Notes: generated by a model from the letters alone, not told the origin. Shown: positions 36,583 through 46,908, counted from the stretch's first letter. The stretch is DNA of 64,000 bases from Shewanella frigidimarina (GCF_003797125.1 NZ_RKKE01000001.1:930001-994000), one strand, 5' to 3'. Numbers and translations: made by a program.

Positions 36583-39297
36583 TTACAGAATATCGTCGAT
36601 GGGAACCGGTCTGCCGATCTCATAACCTTGGGCGAAATCAACTCCCATATCCTTTAGTCGCTGTCTAATAGCATCATTCTCAACAAATTCAGCAATTGTT
36701 TTCATACCCATAACATGACCAATATCATTGATTGATTTAACCATAGCTTCATCGATAGGATCGTCCAAAATATCTTTAACAAACATCCCATCAATCTTCA
36801 ACGTAGTCACGGGTAAGTTTTTCAAATATGCGAATGAGGACAAACCACTGCCAAAATCATCCAGCGCAAATTGACAACCAAACTCACACAATGTTTTGAT
36901 AAATAAGGTTGCATCCCGTAAATTACTAATCGCAGCCGTTTCTGTTATTTCAAACTTGATCATACTGGGTGGTAAATGATGCAATGTGATCTGCTGCATA
37001 ATATGGCTGAGTAGCGCACTACTCCCTAACGATGCGCCTGACAAGTTGATCGCTAAATGATCAATATCACCTAAATGTTGAAAATGTAGTTCCATCCAAA
37101 TTAATGTATGGTCAACTACCCAACGGTCTATCGCTTCTGACAAGTTATAGCGTTCTGCTACAGGCAAAAATGCGCCGGGGGGAGCAATATCACCGCTTCG
37201 TGTGCGCAATCGGAGTAATATCTCATAAATGCGCTTTTGCGTTGGATCTAAAAGTGACACTATCGGTTGGGCATAGAGTTCAAATCTATTTTCATTCAAC
37301 GCATATTTGAGTTCATGAACCCAACGGAATTCACCATCGCGCTTGGCTAATAATTCATCGTCAAGTTGATAGAGATGGATACGGTTACGGCCTAAGTCTT
37401 TAGCGGCATAACAAGCTGAATCAACACAAATTAATATTTCTTTGGTATTTTTTGTTTGACTGTTAATTTCAGCAACACCGATACTAGCACTGATGCTAAA
37501 TATATTCTTTTCCCACAAAAACTGATAATTCGCAATTAATTCTAGTATATTGTGCGCTGTGCTCTGGGCTTGTTCGAGACTGCATTGCATCATTAAAATG
37601 GCAAACTCATCACCGCCTAAACGGGCTAATATGTCTTTTGGTTTAATATGTTTACTTAACAACAGACCTAATTGACACAGCATTTCATCTCCGGCCATGT
37701 GGCCGCAGGTATCATTGATGATTTTGAACTGATCCAAGTCTAAAAATATTAATGTATGAGTAGTCTTATCTTGTTGTGAAGATAATATGCATTGAGCAAG
37801 TAGGTTTTCAAATTCATAGCGATTAATTAATCCTGTCAGCATATCGTGAGTTGCCTGATAGGCTATTTTTTGAGAAGCCAGTCTTGCTGTAGTTACATCT
37901 ACTTGAATGCCAATAAAATGGGTTATAGCACCATCATTGGTGACGGGTACAACGCAGACTTGGGCCCAAAACAGTTCACCATTTTTTTTACTATTTTGTA
38001 ATTCACCGCTCCATTGTTGACCTGATAATATCGTTGCCCAGAGTTTTTGATAAACACTATCAGGCGTATAACTTGATCGAAAAACATTAGCTTTCTTACC
38101 GATAACTTCGGCTGCGGTATAACCTGTTATGTCGGTAAACTTAGGGTTCACATGTTCAATAATACCGCTTACATTTGTTATGAATATACTCTCAGGACTG
38201 TACTCAACCACCATAGATAGTTTTTTCAAGTCCTCAGTACTTTGCTGCTTTTCTGTGATGTCATTAAAGACACCAATACCGCCTTCTAACTCTCCAGTAT
38301 TGGAATAAAGTGGGGCGAAATTTGCGTGTAAATACATAAACCGTTGGCCGGATATTGATGTATAAGGGCCTTCAAAAACACTCACTTTACCTTGCAATGA
38401 CTGTGTCACCATGTTCAGTAATTCAGGATTTTCAAGCCGCTCAAGCATGTTAAAACCAATCAGCGTATCCCTTTCTGTCAGGAGGATTTCTTCAAAACGT
38501 TTATTGGTTTTTTTTATCACACCCTTAATATCGTAATGCATAATACCAATTGGGGAATATTCAAAAATTGATGCTAGCTTTGCTTCACTTTTGAGTAACT
38601 TAGATGTTTGTCGTGCTATTTTTTTTGCCAGAAGCCTAACTTGCCGACGAGGCTCTAAGCTAAGAGTAATAATTAAGGGGCAGGCAAATAATAAAAATAA
38701 AGCCGAGATGATTAAATTGGAATATAAGGCCTCATTTAATAGTGTGTCGATATGGCTAATTGAAATGTCAGCACCAACAATATATACGCTACCATCATCG
38801 GCATTAACAGGTATGAGGATACTACGAAAATCGCCCCATTTATCACTACTTTCATGGATTTGACTCTGACGTTGTTCAAACATAGCCGGAATATCTGATG
38901 CGGCATCGTCATAATATTCAAAATAATTAAACGCAAACGTATTGGATTCTAGCTCAGCATCAGAGGCGCTTGAAGAGGTGTAGAAAATTTTATTATTTCG
39001 TAAGATAAGAGTATAGAGATAAACAATATCAGTGCGCTGAGTATATTCTGATAACGCTAAGGTAATAGCAAGATCTTGTTGCTCAGACAGATCTTTTTTG
39101 CTCATATCCTTACGATGCAAATCCTTGGGAAGAATCGAAGGTATCGTCAGCGCTGCATTTTCTAGCTGTTGATCCAGCTCAGAATACAGGTGTTGTTTTT
39201 CTTTGAAATAATTGACTGCAGAAAAAATGACTACCCATATTACATATAGCGTAATAGCAAAGTAGATACGGAAGTTATTTTTAATTGGCTGTAACAA
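36583..39297 (-). CDS. PAS-PAS-GGDEF-EAL cyclic-di-GMP signalling protein
   Basis: 904 residues. Membrane helix at 15-30, a periplasmic sensor of about 150 residues, a second helix near 190-210, PAS domains near 240-350 and 360-480, GGDEF domain with intact GGDEF at 561-565, and an EAL domain. In the latter the signature is E692-I-L, while DDFGSGLSSFAYL and the KID motif are kept, so phosphodiesterase activity is likely but not certain. The only possible start is TTG at 39297; no ATG or GTG lies between it and the upstream in-frame stop. It stands alone. Confidence 0.92.
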   Translation of the reverse strand: MLQPIKNNFRIYFAITLYVIWVVIFSAVNYFKEKQHLYSELDQQLENAALTIPSILPKDLHRKDMSKKDLSEQQDLAITLALSEYTQRTDIVYLYTLILRNNKIFYTSSSASDAELESNTFAFNYFEYYDDAASDIPAMFEQRQSQIHESSDKWGDFRSILIPVNADDGSVYIVGADISISHIDTLLNEALYSNLIISALFLLFACPLIITLSLEPRRQVRLLAKKIARQTSKLLKSEAKLASIFEYSPIGIMHYDIKGVIKKTNKRFEEILLTERDTLIGFNMLERLENPELLNMVTQSLQGKVSVFEGPYTSISGQRFMYLHANFAPLYSNTGELEGGIGVFNDITEKQQSTEDLKKLSMVVEYSPESIFITNVSGIIEHVNPKFTDITGYTAAEVIGKKANVFRSSYTPDSVYQKLWATILSGQQWSGELQNSKKNGELFWAQVCVVPVTNDGAITHFIGIQVDVTTARLASQKIAYQATHDMLTGLINRYEFENLLAQCILSSQQDKTTHTLIFLDLDQFKIINDTCGHMAGDEMLCQLGLLLSKHIKPKDILARLGGDEFAILMMQCSLEQAQSTAHNILELIANYQFLWEKNIFSISASIGVAEINSQTKNTKEILICVDSACYAAKDLGRNRIHLYQLDDELLAKRDGEFRWVHELKYALNENRFELYAQPIVSLLDPTQKRIYEILLRLRTRSGDIAPPGAFLPVAERYNLSEAIDRWVVDHTLIWMELHFQHLGDIDHLAINLSGASLGSSALLSHIMQQITLHHLPPSMIKFEITETAAISNLRDATLFIKTLCEFGCQFALDDFGSGLSSFAYLKNLPVTTLKIDGMFVKDILDDPIDEAMVKSINDIGHVMGMKTIAEFVENDAIRQRLKDMGVDFAQGYEIGRPVPIDDIL

Positions 39298-39514
39298 AAT
39301 AATATCACTATGTGTTATGGGTCATGAAATTGACTTGTTAATATTTTCATATCAATAAATAATAGAAATAGGCGATATGAATATTTTACATTCTTCAGCT
39401 AATCACCCAACCTAAGTACCAAATTATGTAGGTGTAGAGCCATCAGTTTTATGTTAACTAGCTGCCATCGAACGGGTATAACAAGTTTTCTATCATTGTA
39501 AGTGATTAATTAAG

Positions 39515-39541
39515 CAAGGCGTCTCTTATAGACACCTTGCT
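39515..39541. terminator. Hairpin downstream of the second DUF4382 gene
   Basis: AGCAAGG-C-GTC / GAC-A-CCTTGCT around a 7-nt loop, about 40 bp past the gene's stop. There is no strong T run, so it is a weak terminator. Confidence 0.5.
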
Positions 39542-39579
39542 ATGAGAAAGCTTTAATGAGTGATAATGCTTTCTTCAAT

Positions 39580-40599
39580 CTATGGGTTAAGTATGTCAGC
39601 AAAATCGCCATTGGCGACAGTGCCATTGGTCACTATCACAGCTTGTTTGTCTGCATAAATGAAGAAAGGCTGGTTAATATCATCTGGAGTATTATTGACA
39701 TCAGGATCATCATGTTGAGCGACACAGGTGTAACCCACGCTGTAGCTACCCGCAACGACAAAACCAAATTCATAACCTTGACCAATAACTTGATTGTTTT
39801 GGTCGACAATGTCATTGACTCTAGCGGCTGCAATCGGTGCAGTTATTGGGGCTACAACGGCCTCACTTCTGAAATCGCTCATATTGTCGAGCGCGGTTGC
39901 ATCGGAATATAAATAGACTGCCTGGCTAAAGATACTGCCACCGGCGGCAGTTTGACATTGTGTTGTCAGGTCTGCGGGGATATTGCCTTTAATCGCGCCG
40001 ACTTCAGCATTGTTATATAACTGCACAGACGTTGGCTTTAGGGTCCAGTAGTCTTTATTTCCGTGAGGGTCTTGTAAGCCACTGTTTAGATCAAATTCGG
40101 CCACAAAGCTGTTTATACCGGCAGCGATAGTGAAGGTTTTATTAAAAAATAAACGCCCTGTATCGGTATCATCCGCACCCACACCGCCACATGAGCCATT
40201 GCTGTTGGTTGTCAGACCATGGAGATTATCATCCAGGGTTTTCACATAAGAGCTATCGGCATTTGGCGTTTCACTTCTTTGCATGTAAATACACATTTGG
40301 TATTCGCCGACAGGGATACTCTGGTCACTCACTAAGGTTTCAACTGCGGTGCCTTGAAATTCAAGTAAGTTGACTTGCTTTAATGCGCCATTGTCAGACA
40401 CGTCAAATGAAATGCTGCCAGCATCATTTTTCAATACCACTTGTTTAAAAGCGATCGTCACATCTTTAGCGTCACTTGGGTTATCTGAGACGCCTAAGCT
40501 GAATACTCCCATTTTCGGCGCCGTTGTGCTGTCGTCACCACCACAGGCGACAAGTAAACTGGAGAGGGAGAGTGCGACAAGTTTATTAACTATTTTCAT
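39580..40599 (-). CDS. DUF4382 family lipoprotein (second copy)
   Basis: 339 residues. Lipobox LLVACGG after a short signal peptide; ATG preceded by AAGAAGA. The body repeats the order seen at 23035: GVFSLGVSDNPSDAKDV, VNLLEFQGTAVE, IPVGEYQMCIYM, and a terminal SVGYTCVAQHDDPD stretch like GYSCLGHLDDPVN in the first copy. The His-rich tail of the first copy is absent. It lies between two cyclic-di-GMP genes; a link to surface attachment is only a guess. Confidence 0.88.
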   Translation of the reverse strand: MKIVNKLVALSLSSLLVACGGDDSTTAPKMGVFSLGVSDNPSDAKDVTIAFKQVVLKNDAGSISFDVSDNGALKQVNLLEFQGTAVETLVSDQSIPVGEYQMCIYMQRSETPNADSSYVKTLDDNLHGLTTNSNGSCGGVGADDTDTGRLFFNKTFTIAAGINSFVAEFDLNSGLQDPHGNKDYWTLKPTSVQLYNNAEVGAIKGNIPADLTTQCQTAAGGSIFSQAVYLYSDATALDNMSDFRSEAVVAPITAPIAAARVNDIVDQNNQVIGQGYEFGFVVAGSYSVGYTCVAQHDDPDVNNTPDDINQPFFIYADKQAVIVTNGTVANGDFADILNP

Positions 40600-41084
40600 G
40601 GTGAATCTTCTTTTAAATTAGAGGAATAACGTTGTCGTAAAAACCAGCTACTATCTTAATTTTTCGCTCATTCTATCGAGTATGATTACGTTTGCAAGCG
40701 TCAATTTTTTGAAAAGCGTCAATAGGTTAGCGCTATTTAATCGAACGAAGGTCGACACATTAATATTGTAATTAAAGTCATCAAGATAGAAAACTTTTTA
40801 TCGCAATAATAACAATGGACCGTCAATATTAATTATCCATCATAATGAGACGTGCGATTAAAGTGTTCAGCCAAATCAGAAAGATTCATGCAATACTCTT
40901 TTAAACAGATTGTAAAATCACAACGGCATTAGCGAGTCAAATAGCTTGTTAATTTAAATGAAAAACGTTCACGATCTCGCCCTAGTAATCAGCCCCTGCC
41001 ATGAGACTTCATTTTAAAAAACGATCAATGTATAAGATTTTAAACATAAAAAATATAATTTAACATTAAGTTAACCGTAAGTTG
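40600..41084. other. Intergenic gap of about 0.5 kb
   Basis: AT-rich promoter side of the DUF4382 gene and end of the diguanylate cyclase gene. No gene, RNA or repeat recognised. Confidence 0.4.
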
Positions 41085-42725
41085 TCACATTAAATAATTT
41101 TTATTATTTTCATCATAATCAACGAACACGACCTGATTTCTTCCATATTTTTTTGCTTGGTATAAAGCGGTGTCAGCTTTTGATATTATACTATCAATAT
41201 TTAATGGCACATTATAATTTTTTTCATTTTTAAATAAACACGCACCCGCACTTATTGTTATAAATGGTTTTACATGAGACTTACTATGTTCTATATTTAA
41301 CATTTTAAATGATTCAATTAATTCAGAAACAATAAAGTTACAACTTTCATTTTCATTTATGGCGCTTACTATCAAAAACTCTTCACCTCCATATCGAACA
41401 CAAATATCTGTCTGTCTTTTAAAAAAACTTTCTAAATGTGTCGAGACTTTAATTAGAGCCCCGTCACCAGCCTGATGACCATAAAAATCGTTATAGAACT
41501 TAAAATAATCTACATCTATCATAATTACCATAAAATCGATATTAAACCTAGTGAAGAAAGGTATTTGTTTCTCAATATATAATAACAATGCTCTTCTATT
41601 TGCTATATTAGTTAACGGATCTAATAGAGTATTTTCATTCAAGGTTTTATTTTGTGCATTTACCCTATCAATTAATTCATTGAAATACCTGTAAACAGTA
41701 TATATTTCTGTTATATCGTTCTTGTTTTCGATTTTACTTAATGTACAACTAATATTTTTGTGGTTATTATTTGAGGTTTCTCTAATTTTATTTGCAAGAA
41801 TATTTATTGGTTTAGTAATTTTTAAGCTAAAAATTGAAAAAATTATATACAGCATCCCCATTAATAATAATATAAATAACAAACTTTTCCAATCCAACCA
41901 TGATGGGTTTACGCTATTAGGGTGTTGCATTGTTAATTTTCCGATTGGATTATTCCAAACATCGTGTAAATACAATTCCGTTTCACTTGATATTTTTGGT
42001 TCTGGCTTTACGTCTAGCCAATCACTTCCTGAATATAACGTGCTTCCACCATTAAAAGGAGCATAATTTATATTCGTAAAAGTAAAACTTGCCATTTCAT
42101 CAACCAAATCTTGATCGAATATTTTCAATATTATTAAATATATATTGCCATCACCAGTCTTATTGCTTTTTTTTATTTTTACTGAGCTAAATAAAGTTGG
42201 ACCAAAATTAGTCACAATCAAGCCAGTATAGCTAGGCGTGTCATATCGTTCTATTGCAGAAGGTGATAGATTAAGATAGTTTTTTATGCCTTTATTATCT
42301 GGGAGAAAAAAATCAATTTCACTCTTTGTTTTAGAATTAAACCCTGATTTAAATAAAACTGTATTGTTATCGTCGATTAAAATAAATCCATCTATTTTCA
42401 AATTTGAGAACACTTCAACATTAAGGTTATTTTCTATAAAATCAGCATTAAAATCTTTTGAGAACGCATAAGTATCATCCCAGATAGCATAATCATAATT
42501 AATTGTATTTATTCTTTCAATTTCACGATTCCCAGCTAGAGCTAAAGAGGCAAGTTGTTGGCTAACACTTAACTTTAGTGCACTTTTAAGTTGGGGTATT
42601 TCGATGAAAACCCTATAACCGAATACCGCAAATGAGAAAGACAATAACAACAATAAAAATATTCGGCTTTGTAATTGCCCAATGGAAGTTAATCTTTTAA
42701 TTTTGTTTTTTTTAATTTTAATCAT
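41085..42725 (-). CDS. CHASE4-HAMP-GGDEF diguanylate cyclase
   Basis: 546 residues. Membrane helix at 17-38; periplasmic CHASE4 domain (NYDYAIWDDTYAFSKDFNADFIENN, GFILIDDNNTVLFKSGF); second helix near 270-290; HAMP; then GGDEF with GGEEF at 446-450, which is an active-site form. It makes cyclic-di-GMP in response to an unknown periplasmic signal. Strikingly AT- and Lys/Asn-rich (MIKIKKNKIKRL) compared with its neighbours, suggesting transfer. GGAA precedes the ATG. Confidence 0.93.
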   Translation of the reverse strand: MIKIKKNKIKRLTSIGQLQSRIFLLLLLSFSFAVFGYRVFIEIPQLKSALKLSVSQQLASLALAGNREIERINTINYDYAIWDDTYAFSKDFNADFIENNLNVEVFSNLKIDGFILIDDNNTVLFKSGFNSKTKSEIDFFLPDNKGIKNYLNLSPSAIERYDTPSYTGLIVTNFGPTLFSSVKIKKSNKTGDGNIYLIILKIFDQDLVDEMASFTFTNINYAPFNGGSTLYSGSDWLDVKPEPKISSETELYLHDVWNNPIGKLTMQHPNSVNPSWLDWKSLLFILLLMGMLYIIFSIFSLKITKPINILANKIRETSNNNHKNISCTLSKIENKNDITEIYTVYRYFNELIDRVNAQNKTLNENTLLDPLTNIANRRALLLYIEKQIPFFTRFNIDFMVIMIDVDYFKFYNDFYGHQAGDGALIKVSTHLESFFKRQTDICVRYGGEEFLIVSAINENESCNFIVSELIESFKMLNIEHSKSHVKPFITISAGACLFKNEKNYNVPLNIDSIISKADTALYQAKKYGRNQVVFVDYDENNKNYLM

Positions 42726-42923
42726 TCTATTTCCAATCTAATTTTTAGCTATTTAGTTTTAATTACATTATCATTGCCAATTACATCAGAAAAATCATTC
42801 AAACAAAAATAAACATTGATTTTAAAGGAATTATTTAATTCATTCAACAAATACATGACAGTAATGCTGACATTATCGATAAATTCGTATCACCTATTCT
42901 TTTCCGGGGGGGGGGCTGATCCC

Positions 42924-44161
42924 AGGGCGAGATAGTGAACGTTTTTCAATCAATTTAACACACTATTTGACGTTAACATCTCGCTATAATCTTATACTCC
43001 CTTTTTTCGGGAGCACATCATGCATATTGACCGCTTCAAAGAGACTTTTCAAACCATAACTGACCAACGCCAAGGGGCTAAAGTGACCTATTGCCTTTTT
43101 GAGGTTTTGTTTGGTTCTCTATGTGCTGTTATCGCAGGAGCTAAAGGCTGGTTTGATATTCGAGAATACATACTTTGACATCATAATTGCTTTAAAACCA
43201 ATAACCTATTTGTGAGTGGCATTCTTGCTGATGACACTATAGCTCGTATCATATCAACTATAGAACCAGAACAATTCCACCAGTGTTTTATCAACTGGAT
43301 GTCATCGATACACACGCTTACGGAAGGCCAGGTGATTGCTATCGATGGAAAAACGCTTCGAGGGTCATACAATCGTGAAGACAGAGCCAGTACCATACAC
43401 ATGATTAGTGCCTATGCTTCATCAAACAAATTAGTGCTTGGCCAACTTAAAACAGAACAAAAAAGCAATGAGATAACTGCCATTCCTGAATTGATAAAGA
43501 TGCTAGATATCAAGGGGGCTTTAGTGACTATCGATGCGATGGCTTGTCAAACAAAGATAGCCAAAACCATTGTGGACCAAGGCGGTGACTATCTGCTTGC
43601 TGTTAAAAGTAACCAGGGAAAGCTGCGCGAAGCGATAGTCAAAGCCTTCTCTTTCAAGCGAGCCAACAATACAGACAAATCCACAATTGAACAGGGCCAT
43701 GGGCGTACAGAGTGTCGCCAGTGCTATGTTATTGACAGTACAAACTTAATCGGTGACTTTTCAAAGTGGAAAGGGTTAGAAAATATCATTATGGTTGAAA
43801 GCTGCCGCCTTGAAAAAGGAAAACCAATCGAGCTTGAGTACCGTTATTACATCAGTTCTAAGGAACTAAGTGCTGAACAAGCTGCGATAGCCGTTCGAGA
43901 ACATTGGGGCATAGAATCAATGCACTGGGTGCTTGATGTCAGTATGAGTGAGGATGCATGTCAAATATACAACGCTCACAGGGCGGAAAATCTGTCATGT
44001 CTGCGTCATATGAGTTTGAATATGCTACGAGCTGAGCCGACGAAGATAAGCATTGTTGGAAAACAAAAGCGATGCATGATGAATCCATTAATGCTTGAGG
44101 CAGTATTAAAGGCTGGATTTAGCGGTAAGGTTAAAAATTGAGCACTCATGCGGTAGCCCTG
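42924..44161 (+). mobile_element. ISAs1-type insertion sequence
   Basis: CAGGGC at 42924 and its complement GCCCTG ending at 44161 bound a single transposase gene; right end reads CAGGGCTACCGCATGAGTGC inward. The left end matches only partly beyond CAGGGC. Short similar flanks (GCTGAT on the left, CTGAT on the right) may be a degraded target duplication. A run of ten G lies just outside (42907-42916). Confidence 0.7.
43020..44141 (+). pseudogene. ISAs1 family transposase with in-frame TGA
   Basis: Full-length frame of 374 codons, MHIDRFKETFQTITDQRQ at the start. Codon 53 is TGA (43176-43178), where the family has Gly (ILGHH). The rest is open: DDTIARIIS, IAIDGKTLRGSYN, LVTIDAMACQTKIA, HWGIESMHWVLDV (DDE catalytic regions all present). 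A single point mutation may have silenced it recently. Translation restart at 43212 would give a product without its N-terminal domain. Confidence 0.85.
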
Positions 44162-44210
44162 CTGATGGACTACCCTCAATTGAAGCTTATTTATCTCCTA
44201 AAAGATCGTG

Positions 44211-44351
44211 ATGATAGGTAATCATAAATTTTATCTTTTTTATACTCATGTGACCGCTAACTATTTAGAAACATCGCAATTATATATACGCTTATCGCCT
44301 ATAGGTATTGATCCAATAGGTTTATCTGATAATCCTGCCCCTGCTTTATAG
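44211..44351 (+). other. Short open frame of uncertain status
   Basis: 46 codons between the IS and the resolvase gene, with tail LSPIGIDPIGLSDNPAPAL. No family recognised and no good ribosome site; it could be the 3' end of a gene cut by the IS, or chance. The stretch 44162-44210 likewise reads open (MDYPQLKLIYLLKDRDDR) in another frame. Confidence 0.2.
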
Positions 44352-44364
44352 AGATATTTAGATA

Positions 44365-44931
44365 TTACTTATTCCAGTGCCTTTTTACGGTAGCAATCCC
44401 CAAACCTAATGCTTCTGCAGCTTTAAATTGAGATAACCCCTCAGCTTTCTTTGCTTGAACTGAATGAGTTGTAGCGTGGGCTTCTGGTCTACCAAGCCTT
44501 TTGCCTTGAGCCTTAGCTCGCTCTAGTCCTTCTTTTGTTCGCTCTCTAATCCGGTTACGCTCGAATTCAGCAAAGGCTGAGAACATTTGCAGCATAAGCT
44601 TACCCTCAGCACTTGATAGGTCTGCTACGGGGAGATCAAGGCATGCAACCTTGATACCTTTATCTGTAAGCAGGTTAATTGTGTTTTGTACGTCAATGTT
44701 GTCTCGGCCTAAACGGTCTAGTTTTAAGACCACCAGCATATCACCACTTTCCATCTGGTGATTGATGAGCATCTTGAACTTTTCGCGCTTCATAGCTTCA
44801 ACAGATCCAGAGATTGTTTCACTGATGGTACGGGCATGATTCACCTCATACCCTTTCTGCCTAATAGCAATAATTTGATTCTCGGTTGTTTGCTCAGTTG
44901 TTGAAACGCGACAATAGGAAAAGATACGCAT
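44365..44931 (-). CDS. Serine recombinase (resolvase/invertase)
   Basis: 188 residues. N-terminal catalytic domain opening with YCRVSTTEQT (nucleophile Ser10), then LVVLKLDRLGRD and the FSAFAEFERNRIRERTKEGLERAKAQGKRLGRP hinge helix. The C-terminal helix-turn-helix (SQFKAAEALGLGIATVKRHW) binds the site. Similar to Tn3-type resolvases and Pin invertases. Left-most gene of the recombination island. Confidence 0.95.
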   Translation of the reverse strand: MRIFSYCRVSTTEQTTENQIIAIRQKGYEVNHARTISETISGSVEAMKREKFKMLINHQMESGDMLVVLKLDRLGRDNIDVQNTINLLTDKGIKVACLDLPVADLSSAEGKLMLQMFSAFAEFERNRIRERTKEGLERAKAQGKRLGRPEAHATTHSVQAKKAEGLSQFKAAEALGLGIATVKRHWNK

Positions 44932-45037
44932 TGGTCACTCACTTTTGTGGAAGGTATCAAATATAGGGGTATCATATAATTAAAGTACCATTAAAGCTAC
45001 ACCCTAATTTTATGATACCGATAATAGATAGAAAAAG

Positions 45038-45071
45038 CTGGTATCAATATACGAATGTTTATTGATACCAG
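45038..45071 (-). terminator. Terminator of the XerC/D-like integrase gene
   Basis: CTGGTATCAAT / ATTGATACCAG with a 12-nt loop, followed on the minus strand by CTTTTTC. It lies 20 bp after the integrase stop. Confidence 0.82.
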
Positions 45072-45089
45072 TTTAAAAGGTAATGAGAT

Positions 45090-46184
45090 TTACTTATTCA
45101 GCATTTTCATCATTGTTTGTTGGATCAATGCTTCCATATCTGGCGAAGTCTTTTCAGCAGGCTTCGATAACTTGCGCAACAGCTCGGCTTGTTTGTAGTC
45201 AGGTACATCACCGTAGCTATAAAAGCTGGTTAATACACTTTCGTGCCCTAAGTTTTGGCTCCATGCTTTAAACTCTTCAGGTGTACGACACAGATTCTCA
45301 CCAAGTCTTACCAACGTATTACGGAAACTGTGAGGATTAAAATAAGGCAAACCTACAGCTTCAAAGGCTTGTTTGAAAAGCTTACGAATTGGGGTTGCAT
45401 TACTCCAATGCTCTTTGAGTAAACCAACAGCTTCAAATTGCTGATTTTTGTTGTGTGCCAGCTTTGTTTTAGGAAATAAAGGATCATTTTTGCGATATCC
45501 CAACTCCCTAGTCAGATATTCAACCCATTCATTTAACACCTTTGATGGCAATTCACCCACTGGGAAAAAATAGGTGGTGAAAGTTTTACTAAATTTCGTG
45601 TTTACATCCCTAGCATCCTGATAAAAACTCTGTTCAACAAGATCAACATGCTTAATCTTAACCGAAGCAACCGCACCATCTCTTGCACCAGTTAATAAAA
45701 CAAATGCAAGTAATGCCCTATCACGCATTTCAATCATTGTTGAACAAGGCATAGCTTCCAACGTCTTCATTACTTGCTCGACCGAAGCTACGTTTCTTTT
45801 ACGCTTGGTATTGGCAATACGCGTATCTTTTTCTGAGAGATTGAAGTACTCGATATCGCTATAGTTAATTTTTGCTCGATAGCCTTTTTGCGTTACTAGA
45901 AATTGGAAGAAGCTTTTCAAGTGTCGCATGGTCGTAAGCACTGTCGCCTTGCTCAATTTATCACCTGTAGCGACTGACTTTTTAGAAAGAAGATGTTTCT
46001 TAAAAGCGATAGCATTCTTAGCCCGAAACTTCTTAAAGTCTTGGTAATTTGTAGACTCGTCAAACCGATTTATCGATCTCAGTACACCATCAATCGTTGA
46101 ATCATCTAACTGCTTTGCTTCCCTCAAATACTTTGCATACTCATATATAATTCGGGTATTTTTCGCACTATTTTTTTTCATCAT
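45090..46184 (-). CDS. Tyrosine site-specific recombinase (XerC/D-like)
   Basis: 364 residues. SAM-like N-terminal DNA-binding domain (residues 8-120), then the catalytic domain with Arg in LTGARDGAVASV, HSFRNTLVR (HXXR), LGHESVLTSFYSYG (H and the Tyr nucleophile). Its start overlaps the stop of the upstream gene by 17 bp, so the AlpA-HTH-recombinase trio is translated as one unit. Probably the integrase of the inner island module. Confidence 0.92.
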   Translation of the reverse strand: MMKKNSAKNTRIIYEYAKYLREAKQLDDSTIDGVLRSINRFDESTNYQDFKKFRAKNAIAFKKHLLSKKSVATGDKLSKATVLTTMRHLKSFFQFLVTQKGYRAKINYSDIEYFNLSEKDTRIANTKRKRNVASVEQVMKTLEAMPCSTMIEMRDRALLAFVLLTGARDGAVASVKIKHVDLVEQSFYQDARDVNTKFSKTFTTYFFPVGELPSKVLNEWVEYLTRELGYRKNDPLFPKTKLAHNKNQQFEAVGLLKEHWSNATPIRKLFKQAFEAVGLPYFNPHSFRNTLVRLGENLCRTPEEFKAWSQNLGHESVLTSFYSYGDVPDYKQAELLRKLSKPAEKTSPDMEALIQQTMMKMLNK

Positions 46185-46659
46185 TAAAAACCTTAGCTAA
46201 AGGATAATTTAAGGGCTTTTGACCTCTTAGGATTAAGTGCTTTTCAGCTATCGGTAATTTCCCCCCTAGTTCCGTCCAAATTTGGTTAACGTCACGCCAA
46301 GAAACATACTTATTTGCCCACTGACCACACTCATAACAACGGCCTGTCATTTGTGCCATGCCTCCAGGCTTTGCTATAAATTCAACTGAATCGATGCTTG
46401 GCTCTTTTGGTCTTTTGCATTTAAAGCAAAACATCTCATTAAGCTCACATCGATGCAGATATGTTTTGCGCTTCTGCTGTAAATACAGCTTCAAGTCAGC
46501 ACCTTGAATTAGTAAAGGTCGGGCTTCATCGATAACTGGCAAGCCAGCACGAATCCAATTACGAACAGTTTTAGGATGAACACCTAAAGTTTCACTAACA
46601 TCCATAGCTGTATAACTGCGATGGATTTTGATTCGATTAGTGTTATTGCGACTACTCAT
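46168..46659 (-). CDS. HTH plus zinc-ribbon island protein
   Basis: 163 residues from ATG 46659, which overlaps the AlpA stop (ATGAGTAG). N-terminal MerR/HTH_17-like helix-turn-helix (SYTAMDVSETLGVHPKTVRNWIRAGLP), then two CXXC pairs (CFKCKRP and CYECGQW) that should bind zinc. No enzyme motif. Between AlpA and a tyrosine recombinase, it is likely a DNA-binding accessory of excision or integration. A longer frame back to 46740 would overlap AlpA by 90 bp and is less likely. Confidence 0.8.
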   Translation of the reverse strand: MSSRNNTNRIKIHRSYTAMDVSETLGVHPKTVRNWIRAGLPVIDEARPLLIQGADLKLYLQQKRKTYLHRCELNEMFCFKCKRPKEPSIDSVEFIAKPGGMAQMTGRCYECGQWANKYVSWRDVNQIWTELGGKLPIAEKHLILRGQKPLNYPLAKVFNDEKK

Positions 46660-46852
46660 TGTTAGCCACCTTAGATGCTGCAATACGATCATCAAGCCAT
46701 TGCTCGATGTCAGCCTCAAGCCAACCAACTGCACGCTCACCTAAAGAGATAGCCTTGGGAAAGATACCTTTAGTCATATGTAGATAGATGGTACTGGTAG
46801 ATAAGCCTGTTTTGTCTTTAACTTCAGGTAAGCGGATTATTTTGTTTGACAC
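46652..46852 (-). CDS. AlpA family excisionase-like regulator
   Basis: 66 residues matching AlpA throughout: IIRLPEVKDKTGLSTSTIYLHMTKGIFPKAISLGERAVGWLEADIEQWL. AlpA proteins are winged helices that activate integrase genes or aid excision of P4/CP4-type islands. First gene of the AlpA-HTH-recombinase unit. An 18-bp-arm inverted repeat lies 57 bp upstream of its start. Confidence 0.95.
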   Translation of the reverse strand: MSNKIIRLPEVKDKTGLSTSTIYLHMTKGIFPKAISLGERAVGWLEADIEQWLDDRIAASKVANNE

Positions 46853-46908
46853 GATAAGAACCTCTAAACGTTAATTAATTCGCTTTAGAGGTTATTGGAT
46901 TTGATCTG

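Noticed and set aside
43176..43178. In-frame TGA in the transposase as selenocysteine
   Set aside because: The family has Gly here, no SECIS-like hairpin was seen, and transposases do not use selenocysteine; a point mutation is simpler.
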